Assembly: GCA_038373865.1 (NCBI GenBank)
Contig: JAXGGA010004756.1
Span: 1-64,000 of the forward strand
Reading direction: 5' to 3'
Length of the DNA stretch: 64,000 bases
Source of the DNA: Uloborus plumipes
Lineage: Eukaryota; Arthropoda; Arachnida; Araneae; Uloboridae
Positions within the stretch are counted from its first letter, which is position 1, and each line of letters opens with the position of its first letter. The position numbers and the translations under genes are program-made. Below are positions 11,881 to 23,444 of this stretch, in pieces. A model generated the notes under the pieces. The model ran no database searches and was not told the origin of the DNA. It was given only the letters and a program-made list of their open reading frames with translations.

Positions 11881-13228
11881 TACAAGGTATAAATAAAATT
11901 AGTCTTAACCTAAGCTTCAAAGAAATAGATTCGGACAATGAGGGATGAAAGCCTTGGTGATCATTAAAAGGAAAATTTTAAGAACGATTTTGGTGTAGTA
12001 TTCGAGAGTGATATATAGAGTAAAGAAAGTAAAACGGTATCGCATAGAATATAAAATTTGAAAAGATAAAGAGATAGTAATTAAATAAAAAAAACTAAGT
12101 AGAATGAAATTGGCAGCTTACATCCCAAGAATGAATTCAGGAAAGAACTGACTTTAAGGTCCTCAGCGCTACTCCCGCTTGAGGAAGATCAAGAGCAAAC
12201 CAAAGAAAAGACGAGGAACTACCGGATGGCAGGATTTCACCATTCTAAGAATTAAGAACTAGAGGTCACTTTCGGCAGAAAGATGGAATAGAAAAAGTCT
12301 CTGAAAAAAGGACAGAGCCCTATCAAGGGATTTCGGGTTAATGTTGTTGACGATAATGATGTACATTTCCGAGTTAAATGTACCTAGAAGGAGACAAAAC
12401 GGTCTACATCAACTTAATTTCCCCATTTAAAAAAAAAAAAAAGTGTGATGCTCAGTAAACCGGCACTGATAACCTCCAGTCTAAATATCACCGCGTTGAA
12501 CAAGGCAATTTTTAGAGCGATTGCTTTAATGAAATAAATTAAATGATTTGACATAAGAAAGAAAATACATAAAAACGCACGGTAATCGTTACAACTGTCT
12601 GTCTACATTTTATCGCATTATGGACATGCCCAAGGAAACTATTAAGTCCATGAAATGAGCACGTGATCTGCCGTCACTGGGCATATATTTAAATAAAGAA
12701 ATTAAATAAATTAATTTTAAAATAATGATATCGGAATAGAGAAGGGTTTTCTAATCCTTTTTAAGGGATTAATTCTTTTATGGTATCCTAAATCTAACAC
12801 AGTTTCGAGGGTGTTCTTAGAGAATTTTACAGTCAAAGTCAAGGCACTGCAGACCTTTTTGTTCGAGTTAATTTAGAGTTTGTTCGCTGTTTCATGTTCA
12901 TAACTTCTTTGAAAGATCACCAAAGGACGTATATTTGTCTATCTTCTGTTAACATTTTTGACACTAGCTGGTGTTCAAAAGCAAATATTCTGAAATCAGT
13001 ATTTGTACATGGATCACCAAAAACACCAGAATTGATACTGAAATTGATATTTTAATCTTTATCCGGTTTTAATCATTAAACCAAAAACATATTTTACATG
13101 TTGATCATCATTCCTAGAATTTTTTTATCAGTAAAGTAAAACTTAAGACTTTTAATTACAATCCTCTCCAAGTTTTTTTTTTTTTTTTTTCCACTTACTT
13201 TCTAAGTTCGTCGTCCTTATTTTAAAAC
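11881..13228. other. Non-coding DNA
   Basis: No gene or complete mobile element is recognised. There is a short inverted pair at about 12360-12393 (TGTACATTT and AAATGTACC) and a long T run at 13174-13190. Otherwise it looks featureless. Confidence 0.45.
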
Positions 13229-13351
13229 CAGAGGTTCCTAAAATGTGTGCTGCAGGGTAAGGCAAGAGATGCAGCGAAGTAACCAACATATCAATATATA
13301 TAATACATATAGTCTAAGGTGCTGTGAATACGAAAAGTTTTGAAACCCCTG
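13229..13351. mobile_element. Very short hAT-like MITE
   Basis: A 123-bp element. The left end CAGAGGTTCCTAAAATGTG and the right end read inward, CAGGGGTTTCAAAACTTTT, follow the CAGNGGTTCNNAAA pattern of hAT termini. Flanking 8-mers TTTAAAAC (13221-13228) and CTTTAAAC (13352-13359) match at 6 of 8 positions, consistent with an aged target duplication. Confidence 0.65.
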
Positions 13352-15007
13352 CTTTAAACTATTTGATTCTCTGAGTGAGGATTAGTACAAAAATATCCAC
13401 TTCATTCCACACCTGTTTATGAGATCAGAAAACGACCAAAACTTCCTGTAAAATTTTGCATGAAAAGTTTTTTTTTTTTTTTTTCGATTTGAAAATATGT
13501 GCATGGCCACGCCACTCTTTTCCACGCTATGGTCCAGCTATTGAATCAATCCATCAACTTCCGTTCAACCTAGCGTGCAGTAATTTAATTCATACACCGG
13601 ACATACAAGGCGTGAACGCTAACTTACACGGATCCATGTTCCGTAAAAAGCAAACTGTGTTGAAGATATTTAAGCAATGTTAAGAACATGTCTAACAAGA
13701 ATAGTATCAGCCGTTGACAAGATATTTGATTTGGAACATTTTGCTAAAAACATCGAATCAAAGTTGGTTACATTTATTCATTGTTTTAGAATTAGGCTGA
13801 AAATAATCTACTTTAAATAACAGCACACAAATTAATTTTCATAGGAGTCGGTATTCAATTAACTTCACATATTTGACCCTGATTTTTTTATTCTTGCATT
13901 GTTTAACCCCTAAAAGAATACGTAATATGTCTGGCACTTTTTTCCCTCTCCGCCTGAAAAAAAATTTTAGTAGCAGAGTCTATGGGATCTGGACCTAATA
14001 AGTAAGAAAATACAAAAATGAAGATCTCCACTTTTTTTTTCATACATAATACTTTTGTTTATGTTCATCAAAAAACTCGAATTTGAGTGCATGCAAATTT
14101 CACTGAACCCCCTTCAAAATGAAATCTTGGCTATGCTACTAGGGCAGGATGGGGTTTTATTGCACGGCTTAGATTTTCACCACTCTTTGTATAAAGTAAT
14201 GTAATAAATAGTACGGCCAAAATATTTTCAAACAACCAATAATTAAAATCATGGTAACTTTCATATCATTATAGAATATATTTACGATTGCGCGTTTCTA
14301 ATACACCAGTAGAAGGGCTATTTTCGCTTTTGAACAATTAGTGAATCATCAAAAAAAGCACAGTTGCAAATTGAAATTCCTAAAGCAATATTGATTCCAA
14401 AATAAAAGTAAATGATATAAAATGCAGACAAGAACTTCAATATTATTTAAAATCAGCACGTGTTGCCAAAAAAATAAAAGTGCATGTCTTTATTGGCAAC
14501 ACCTAATTTTAATTTAATCTAGGCTCGTGTTCGATCGAAGTCAATCGAAAAAATGTTTTGATGATGTAAGCTGAGCGTGTTTCTATGCTTAACTATGTGA
14601 AATCAAGTTCTGTTCTTTCTGAAATTAAAGCTGAGGTATGTCTTGCCCCAAAATACTATAAGCGCAACACGAACATTTCTACTTCTTTCCAAGTGTCATT
14701 GATCTCAGCACAAAAATATTTCCCGAGCTGCAACAATGCAGAAACAAACATAGTACCAACTTTATAAACACATCAGTCATAAAAATCGATTAAATGACTG
14801 CAAAAATTTACCACGAAGTGTTTTCTTGTTTTCCACTGGCATTACTGCAGCCTACGAGGGGTTTATAAGTCTGATTAATCGATGCCCTCGCTGAGCATGG
14901 ATTACGTTCAGTGATTGATGTTTATTTCTAACACTTAGAACTGCTAGTAAGCAGATTAGCTAGCAAATAGAATTTTAGTATTTGTAGAAAGGTGAAGGGT
15001 GTATAAA
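13352..15007. other. Non-coding DNA with a small hairpin and a hAT-end fragment
   Basis: No gene. A perfect 10-bp stem, GTGTTGCCAA (14460-14469) with TTGGCAACAC (14493-14502), can extend with a bulge into the A-rich loop. Around 14115-14146, 'AAATCTTGGCTATGCTACTAG' minus its last base resembles the right end of a hAT-like repeat, but I find no clear left partner. Confidence 0.4.
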
Positions 15008-15056
15008 TGACTCGCGAGTCAGAAGAGATAAAGGATACTCTTATATCAATAAGAGT
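15008..15056. other. Perfect 14-bp palindrome followed by a small hairpin
   Basis: TGACTCGCGAGTCA (15008-15021) is a perfect palindrome made of two TGACTC half-sites. Sixteen bases later ACTCTTAT and ATAAGAGT (15037-15056) form an 8-bp stem with a 4-nt loop. The half-site resembles bZIP-type binding sequences, but no adjacent gene supports a regulatory role. Confidence 0.4.
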
Positions 15057-16311
15057 AGGTTTTGTGCAGAGTGTGATACTACTTTCAGGTGAAAATTTGA
15101 CAGCACCGCAAACAGCAAAAAAATTGCACTAAAAATATCTTGAAAGTAGGAAAATTCTTTTACATCCCCTCATTCATTCATTTACAAATTTATTCATTTA
15201 TTTTCTTTTTTTCTCATTCATTCTCTTTGTTAGTAGGCAGAAAATGTCACATTAGTGAGGATCAAACATTGACCCAACAATATCTTCCGCATTAACAACT
15301 AGATTGTTCAACGTAGAAAAATATGTTTTACTCAATAATCTATGACTGATCCACGAAGTATAGATGAAAATCAATAAAAAGAACACATTTCAAAGAATCA
15401 CATTCCTCTTTTCCGGAATCTTTTCACTTATCCTCGAATACCTTTTAGTATTTTGAACGATTCTATGTCTTATGAATTCACCATCCAGATTGGATTATCG
15501 ATTAGAAACGATTTTGTTCGCAACTGGTAGAATCTATCATCGTTAAAGAATTAGTAATGGAGTGTGATTTGCCGATACAGATCGATTGGCATTAACAAAT
15601 TGAGTTCAGGATATAGACAACATCATAATGCGCTCCACCGAGTCTTCTGGATGTCAACTTCACAAATAAATAAAGCAAGAGCTAAAACGGCATTTCAGCA
15701 TTTGAAAGTCAAAAGGATATCACGGACTGTTCCTAGGTGAAGACGGAAAGACACTTATATGCCTGCTGGAAATATTTTATTATTAATCATGAACTATTAT
15801 ATTTAACATAAAGTTGGTATTAGGAAGATAAAATGTATCAAAGCAGGTTTGATATGTACACGGATTTACTTCATATAAAAAATTTAAGAAAAAAAAGAAC
15901 TTTGAGGATTTTTTTCTTTGTTTTCGGTACAACTTGCAGCAATAAAACCAAAATTGCAATTAACTTAAAATGGTGCTAAAAATGTTTTATTTTTTGAACT
16001 GTTGTATCTTGAGCTCTCGGACTCATGTCTCAGCAGAAATGCATCTCAGTAACACGTTATTTTAATGTATCGGGTTCGCATTCCTGCGTTATGTTTTTCA
16101 AAACAAAAAGGCGAAGCAATTCTCGCGACATAGTTTTTGATTGCTTATCGAACTGTCTTATAAAATATATTCTGGTATTTCTCTAAAAAGATGCTTAAAC
16201 GAAATGACCAGTTTTACAGCCCTCCAGACAAGAATTCCAGATTTCCTCTTTCAAGTCAAAAAGATTAAAAACATCCACCATACATCTAGGTTCCAGCCCT
16301 AAGCATCCAGG
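15057..16311. other. Non-coding DNA
   Basis: No gene. It includes an ATTC/ATTT-rich microsatellite at about 15170-15225. 'GGGTTCGCATTCC' near 16075 resembles an internal pol III B-box but lacks the rest of a tRNA or SINE. Confidence 0.4.
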
Positions 16312-16467
16312 CCTGGCGCTAATTTTAGTTTTGGAGCAATGAGCTCAAATTATATTTTTCGCAATTACGAATTGGGACCCCAATGGTTGGATTTCTTATT
16401 CCTACAAATGCAATCATAGTTGCGAAAAACACAATGTGAAGAAGTCAAAATTTTAACTGATGCCAGG
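16312..16467. mobile_element. Possible small MITE / imperfect palindrome
   Basis: About 156 bp with imperfect inverted ends: CCTGGCGCTAATTTTAGTT at the left, and CCTGGCATCAGTTAAAATT read inward from the right. A perfect 10-bp internal pair, TTTTTCGCAA (16355-16364) and TTGCGAAAAA (16420-16429), supports it. No target duplication is evident, so this is tentative. Confidence 0.4.
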
Positions 16468-18944
16468 GGCTAGATGCTCGATATTGATTGCTGGATACGG
16501 GATGTTGTCTACTGGAAGCTGGATGGTATGCGCTGGATGTTGTGAATTGGATGTTGTGTGCTAATGTTTTTGTCTAAAGAGGATTGTGTGAAGTGGAAAT
16601 GGTCAGGTATAAATGAAGTCCATTCTGAGGGACATGAATGATAACCCGGAGGAGTCCGCTCCCGCTACTGTCCAGGAAGAGCACCCGCGCGTGGATGGTG
16701 GACCTCAAAAAGGATAGGACGTAGGACGCCATTCAATGGTCAAGTGAAAACAATAAGCAATCGTAATTGTTGAAAGAAAAAGAAAATATAAGAAAGGAAA
16801 AAAAAAACGTGATAATACCAACAAACTGTAGTTGCTCTAACTGCGCTGTAATAATTTTTGACAAGCAAGAATTGGAAACTACAAAAGAGCAACTGTTTCA
16901 TTTTCCTTCTATACGAGGCGAAGATTTTTCTTTTTCTCTGAGTTCCTGGAACATATTGATGAATTAACATTACAAATATTTCGTGGAATGCAAACTGTAA
17001 AAATTAATAAAATTTTCTCTTATTATGTGATACTTTGGCTCACCGGTCACCGCTATCATACGAAAAAGCAGAGCTGTAGTAAAAGTTTCACTTTCGAACT
17101 CGGCGGGAATCGAATGTTTGTGTGGACGCCAGTTCGTTCCTACCGAACGAGCAAACATCCCACCGCGTGAGACCGGAATTCTGGGATTGCGCCCACGGCA
17201 GATTTGGTGAAAGTTCTTTTCCAGCGATGGCGTGAACTCTGGGGGTCCGCGGGGTACGAGTTCCCAACATCAACGAATATTATCCGCCGAAACCGAGAGT
17301 ATTTTTAACTTGCACCCCCTGGGGGCATCAAAATCAAAGGGGAAAGTGACTGACGGAAAGAATTATGGAGGCTTATAAACGCTGCGAGAATTACAAGTTT
17401 TGATGTCAAAAGATGTATGAAGAGATGAGCATGGAATGCGCAAAAATTAGCAGATCAGGTTTGCCCTTTTGAGCCGAGAATGAAAACAATCCGCAGTGTT
17501 TGAGGATGAACGAAACCATGCAGTTGCTGATCAAATACGAAACAAAAACAGTCGGTTTTACAAATTGCAGCAAATGGCAATTACAATGATAATAGTCCAT
17601 GATTAAGCCAAAATAAATATCCTCAGAAAAGGTTGAAAATATTTTATGGCTATTCGGTAATGATATTTTAAACTAATATTCTAGATTAGAGCCACAGAAG
17701 GATGGTTCACTGATTTGCAATTCCATCATACTTAAAATAATAATAATAATAATAACCAAATGTTTTTTAGGTTCAAAAGGCTTGGCTCGAAATAAATCGT
17801 ACGATTTTGTTTCCTAAAAGTACAATTAAAAGCTTTTTAAATTTTATATTCAATATTTCCTTCTGTTCTCTCGAATTTTAACATTAAGTCATTTGATTAT
17901 GCACAATTTCATGATAAACTAACAAATATAATGTTATTGTACTTTGTTAACAATCTGTCTTCAAAACACTCGAAAGATTTCACACGGGTTGTGATTTTTA
18001 TATGGTTTAAAAATACTTTCGAGTGAAAATGATTTTTTCCATTTAATTCCAGAATTTGTATCTAAGTATCTGTCATCATGCGCACGAAAGTCCACAGCGT
18101 ACCGCATCAATTCAAATCCATTTTGTCATACAAATTTTTTCGAGATGCAGAAAATCTTTAGCGCCTATGTCGTATGATTATGCAGCATGTAAAAGATCCC
18201 TCTGCTATTCGTCATACTTTGAAAGTTCTTATAAACATTTTTTTTCTTAGGAGAAGAAACAACAGTTGATCAGCAATATCCAAATTGGAAACAATACAAA
18301 TTGCACGCGAGATTTTATACCATAATCCTCACAAACAAATAAATAAATAAATAAATAAATATAAATAAACCAAAAAAAGAAAAAAAAAACGAGGGACTTG
18401 AAGAAAAGGAAGTTCTCATAGCAAGACTGATCAATTGTCTTCGAAACACACAGCTCTCCAATTTGCCCATTAGTGGCAGCTGCTGTTTCTTTCACCGCTT
18501 TCGAACATGCGGGATTCAACAACTTGAATACAATCCTAACGAAGCGATTCCTATGAACAGGTCGGAAAAGAGAAGTTGTTATAAGCAGCCGGGTTTTCCG
18601 ATTTGTTTACCTTCGCGTCCAGTGGCAGCGTTGTCCGTTCCACAGCATCCGCAGTTCTATGCCCGAGAAGTCACGGAGGTCGTGACTGTAACCGTAATCG
18701 AGCGTTCACGAGCAGATGGGCCACGACAGCGCCTTGCAAGCGTCGAACTTCGAAGGCACGGAAATCCTTCTGGTTCAGGAAACAGCCGCTTCGAAGCAAT
18801 CAGGTTTAATAAGCACTAACTTAATCTCGGAGGAATCTTATCATGTTAGACATAACAAGAGGTGTATCTCACTGAATGGAGTCAGTAATTAAATTATGGA
18901 GCAGCGATATTTTTTTCAATCGAGGCAAAACAGAAGTTTTGTAG
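16468..18944. other. Non-coding DNA; microsatellite and a modest GC-rich patch
   Basis: No gene is recognised. A G/T-rich stretch with repeated 'CTGGATG/TTGGATGTTG' lies at 16490-16560. An (AAAT)n microsatellite is at 18332-18370. The part at 18560-18800 is richer in C, G and CpG than its surroundings and contains a 118-codon plus-strand frame (18463-18819). Its translation shows no motif I recognise and another frame overlaps it, so I do not call it coding. It could be a conserved non-coding or regulatory patch. Confidence 0.4.
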
Positions 18945-19165
18945 TTAGGCTCTGATAAGTTGATCTTCGACATTGACAATTGTTACCTCTTTTTTTTTTT
19001 GATAACTGGGAAGGGTAATTGGCGCTGAATTGAGCTGGTTTACTTTTATTGTCGTTTTTAAAAGTATTCCAACTTAAATCTGCAGCAATAACTCTTTCCT
19101 ATTACCCAAAAAGGAGGCAAACGCTGTCTATGTCAGAGGCTAACTTAATATAGCAGCATTTTAGA
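18945..19165. mobile_element. Decayed pogo/Tigger-like MITE
   Basis: Diverged relative of the element at 38411-38665. Shared blocks in the same order are GCTCTGATAAGTTGA, GGGTAATT, AATTGAG, AAAAGTATTCCAACT, CTTTCCTATTACCCAAAA and CAGAG/GTCAGAG. The outermost TACAGTGC is lost at the left and blurred at the right (TAGCAGCA), so the copy is old or truncated. Confidence 0.65.
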
Positions 19166-20305
19166 CACCATGCTTTTTGAAGCGCTATAACAAATCCGTG
19201 AACCAAAACGAGAAACTAATCTGTTTGCGCTGGTCTGTAAGACAAAAGTATTGATCTACTTATATTTCAAATCGAATTTAGATTTCAGCTTACAAAAAAT
19301 ACACAAATTAAAATTAGGGGAAGGGAACGCACGCTTTACCAGAAAACTATGGAGCCGATGAGAGCTTTTCAAAGAAAAGCCTTTTAAGCATTATCAAATG
19401 TTCCGATTTTTCAACCTTCGCCATGTCGAGTGTCATAAAAAATCATTCAATTATTCCTCAATCAATTCTGCACTAAAATAAATTGATAAGAAAATCTGAC
19501 AGGGTAGAAAAAACAACGAATACATTTTCACAAAGATCAGGTTTCTCGAACATCAACGGATTGTCTTGGAGCCACATGAAAATTATGGGAATCTTGACCT
19601 TCATTGAATAAAACACAACTCATATCCGATAGTCATGCTTTCAATTGGCTTCTCCGTTATGTTCTTGAGATTCAAAGAACACAGCATTCGGGCATTTTGA
19701 AGTATTAAAACTCGTAATTGTTAATTTATAAATTTATTTCTTTTCGATGAGAATTTTTCCCGGTGTTTTAGTTTAGAATAAGGCCTGTCAAAATTGGAGA
19801 TTGGTGCCCTATCCAATGAAAATCCACACAGAAGTTAATAATCAGAATTAGCCTTTTGACTCTTCGTCAGTTTTCAGTGAAGATCACCACAGGGAAAGCT
19901 TGACTTTTAAAAGAACGTCTAAGACAAACTTTCAAACATTTGAATATTGAATAAGAAGAAAACCAGAGAATCCTCAATCAAGTAACTGAACGAGAATTTG
20001 TGAACGTGTTTCACCAATACATTCTCACAGATTTTACAATTGGAAATTCAAACTTCTGTGTTTACTTAAGAAAAACTAATGGGAGAGGATTTGTTAAATT
20101 GTGTAGCAAATAGTCAGTTATATCCATTTACACACATGCAGTATGTAGAAATACCGAGAAATTAGCAGTCTGCAATGGTTGCTGCAAGATGTTAGTATAG
20201 GTTGAGGTAAAATAATATGGCGCTAGTTTGACTAATCGCGAGTTGAAAAATGGCATGGAGCTCATTGACTGATATCCAGCATTTTATATCTCTTTCATAT
20301 TACAC
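19166..20305. other. Non-coding DNA
   Basis: I see no gene, RNA gene or repeat family here. Confidence 0.4.
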
Positions 20306-20384
20306 GGCGTCAGATGTTGGTTGGTTTTCTTGGGTTTTATGACGCAAGGGTCTTGTTAGGTTACACTGAGCCAAGGCGTCAGAT
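20306..20384. mobile_element. 59-bp insertion between 10-bp direct repeats
   Basis: GGCGTCAGAT occurs at 20306-20315 and again at 20375-20384, enclosing 59 bp (GTTGGTTGGTTTTCTTGGG at the start, CACTGAGCCAA at the end). This is the layout of a target-primed retroposition product, such as a very truncated SINE or other short RNA copy. The insert's 'GGTTTTATGACGCAAGGG' is reminiscent of arthropod SINE bodies, but I cannot name a family. Confidence 0.5.
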
Positions 20385-22621
20385 AGAGGTGAGGTTGTGC
20401 TCACATTGACTAGATAATTGCCCTAAGATAAGTGCCCTCAACACCACAACTGTTGTCGTAACAAAATTCTCTGGCTTCTTTCTTCATGACTATCGAGACC
20501 ATGGTTTTGTGTTTGAAACCAGATGGCTTTGGACGCTAAATATTCCGAAGTTAAGTCATCAAATCTTGCTTCAAAACCAGGTAGAACAATTAAACTGTTT
20601 GAAAATTCAGCTATTGGTTTACGTTTTGATGTCATTGCATTTGCGTAACTTTCATAGCAGTTAATGTGACATTTTCGTGATCATTGCAAGTCGCGAAGGA
20701 TTAAGTACACTTTGACACCCTCCATGTAATGACTTTTCTTAGTTCAATAAAGGAACCAGATCTTTTGCCAAGAGAAAGTACGTAATTTATTTGTTACTGA
20801 TTAAAATATTTATCATGAAACTGCTTATAGAAGTGATCATAATCGCAAGCGAAAATTAATGTTCATTGTTGGAGAATTTTATTACTGCGTTTAGGCTTCA
20901 TACATATTTAACCAAAAAAAAAAAAAATCATCTTAGAGTTTAGGTTCCTTTTTCTTTCTCCCTTTCTCTTTTTGCAAATTTTATGAGTATAAAGCTCAAC
21001 TACATCTGTCTTTATCATGAACCTTTCATTTTTCAATATACATCTACGAGGAAATACAGTATCGTATTTTTGATACTTAATGGAATTTTCAGCAAGCAGA
21101 TAGCTCCTGAAAAAAAGAAATATCATGCATCAGCTGAACATTCCAGAATTTAGTCACGTTTGCGATTTAATCATCTACTCAGCGTGTAGCGAAGTCACGT
21201 AAATTTAAATTTAACGCGTTACGGATTCGTGATCACGCAATCGGCTCAAAACAATTAAAATAGACTTCGAAAAGTAATGAAATGTGCAATTAAAACAAAG
21301 TCGTGTTTTCAAAATGAGCCGCTGATTAAAGGATTCATGACTGAAAAATTACATACAACTAATTTTGATTGTTTTAATATATTGTTTTATTTTATTCGGT
21401 TTCGGTTTGACTTATTGCGAGAAAATACACAAAATGGAACAGCATTTTAATATTTGTCTCATTAATAAAATCTCTACCGAAGAATTGAAACACTAAAATA
21501 ATTGAGCAAAAACTGATGCGTTTTTTATTAGTTTATTTTTTTTTTTAAATTTTCAATATAGTTTTCATTCAAAATCGAAATCTGAGAGCTAAAACAACTA
21601 ATTTGACCACAAAGTAAATGTTTCCCCCATGTGTAACTTTAAAAAAAAAAACTTTTTTCAATGCAATGGGTTAGTGGGTTGCGGTTTTCTTTGGGTTTCT
21701 CTTAATATTAATTAATGCAATAAAATTTATTTATGAGAAAAGTAAACTCTACACATACGCTTTTGCCTCGTGGGAAATTTCCCTAAGCAACAGAAAGTAG
21801 AACACTTAATCATAACTACTTTAGCAGCACAAATTCGTTACTTGGTGACAAATAGGAACAAGTTCTACAATTGTTAAAACAATTTACAACAATTAATTTT
21901 TGTAGAAAACAATATTTCACTGAACAAAAAAGGCGAATGTAGCAATAAGATATCTTCAGAATATTTGACGAAGTAAAATGTCTACTAGAATCGCAATCCG
22001 TCTCCACATATCCAAGAATTTTTCATCATTTCCTTTACGAATGGGAATTGATAATTTTTCACATCAAAAATTCCTGGCGCAGTCGGCAGCGGAAATTCCA
22101 AAAATGATCAGTCAACTAATTAATAAACTTCGCATGAATTTTAATTAAGTTTTCAGTCGAAACCGCTTACCTACTGAGAGATTTTTAAAAGTAACTTCAT
22201 TAAGAGTCATTTAACTGCCGATACCTGTTCGGAATCTCATGCTGCGTATGATTTCTTTTGAGGCGATTCTAACCGTAAAAATCTCGAACGGAATATTTTA
22301 CTACAGCTGAAGAGTTCATTGCTGGTATCATTAGAGGAATAAGGTGTATCCCATTGCAAAGAAAAGTGGATTTAATTTAATTTAGGTTGTATATTTCAAT
22401 TAAATTTAAGGTTCCTTTTTTTTCTTCGAATATTGATTGCAATAAATTCTTCCATATTCCGCCCTTATTACGTATTATTATTATTCTGCTCGAGGACACA
22501 TAACAGGGGATTTTGAGAATTCAAAGCATTTTGTTTTAAGCAATACTGGCAATACTGGTAACGTCAATGCAAACATGTAAATACGAAAATCATCATCTGA
22601 AAATTAATGAAAGAAAAAAAG
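20385..22621. other. Non-coding DNA
   Basis: No gene or defined element. A-rich and T-rich runs account for the short reading frames, such as minus 20908-21126. Confidence 0.45.
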
Positions 22622-23444
22622 TTTGCTGTCACTGAACACCGTTACCGATTTTTTCAGTTTTGCAACTTATTGTACAACAACCAAAAAGCTTCTTTTTAAC
22701 CCGGTACCCAAAAAACTACAACGTGTTGTCATCCTGTAAATGTATCTGTCGGATCTTTACCTGTGTACACCAAAATAAACCAAACCAAAAAACAGGCAAC
22801 CACACTAGAAACTTTTCGTTCCTAAGTCCCTGATGTAAAACATGCGCTATTACTGAACACCTTTCCTGATTTTGTTCAGTTTTCTAACATATTGTACAAC
22901 AACCAAAAAGATTCTTTTTAACCACGTGTTCGAAAAAAAAAACACCTTTTGGACCATCCTGTAAATGTATCTTTCAGATCTTTTATCCGTGTACATTAAA
23001 ATAAACAAAAAACAGGCAACCACACTAGGAACATCATGTTCCACTTGCGTTCCAAAGTCCCTGATGTAAACAATGCGCTATCACTGAACACCTTTTCCTG
23101 AAATTTTGTTTAATTTTCTAACCTATTGTACAACAACCAAAAAGATTCGTTTTAAACACGTGTTCGAAAAAACTACACCTTTTGGTAATCCTGTAAATGT
23201 ATCTTTCGGATCTTTATCTGTGTACACCAAAATAAACAAAAAATAGGCAATCACACTAGAAACTCTTCGTACTACTTGTTTCAACGTCCCTGATGTAAAA
23301 AGTACGCTATTACTTGAACACTTTTTTTTTCCTGAAATTTTTTTTCAGTTTTCTAACCTATTGGACAACAACCAAAATGAACAAAAAACAGGCAACCACA
23401 CTAGGAACTTCTCGTTCCACTTGCGTTCCAGCGTCCCTGATGTA
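22622..23444. repeat. Minisatellite, ~221-231 bp period, about 3.6 copies
   Basis: The anchor ACTGAACACC recurs at 22631, 22852 and 23083, and as ACTTGAACAC at 23312, giving spacings of 221, 231 and 229. Each unit carries the same ordered blocks: TATTGTACAACAACCAAAAAG, minus its last base, then TCCTGTAAATGTATC, GTGTACACCAAAATAAAC, AACAGGCAACCACACTAG, TTCGTTCC and GTCCCTGATGTA. The last unit lacks the middle ~90 bp. The first copy begins abruptly after 'GTTTGCTGTC'. Units differ by small indels. It is non-coding. Confidence 0.9.

Noticed and set aside
17085..17170. tRNA-like segment on the minus strand (ATTCGATTCCCGC)
   Set aside because: The B-box departs from consensus and I could not pair a cloverleaf.
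18463..18819. 118-codon plus-strand frame in a GC-richer patch
   Set aside because: The patch is also open in another frame (18603-18809) and the protein has no motif I recognise. I described it only as a compositional patch.
22622..23444. CRISPR-like array
   Set aside because: The whole ~225-bp unit is repeated, without short repeats separated by unique spacers, and the context is eukaryotic. It is a minisatellite.
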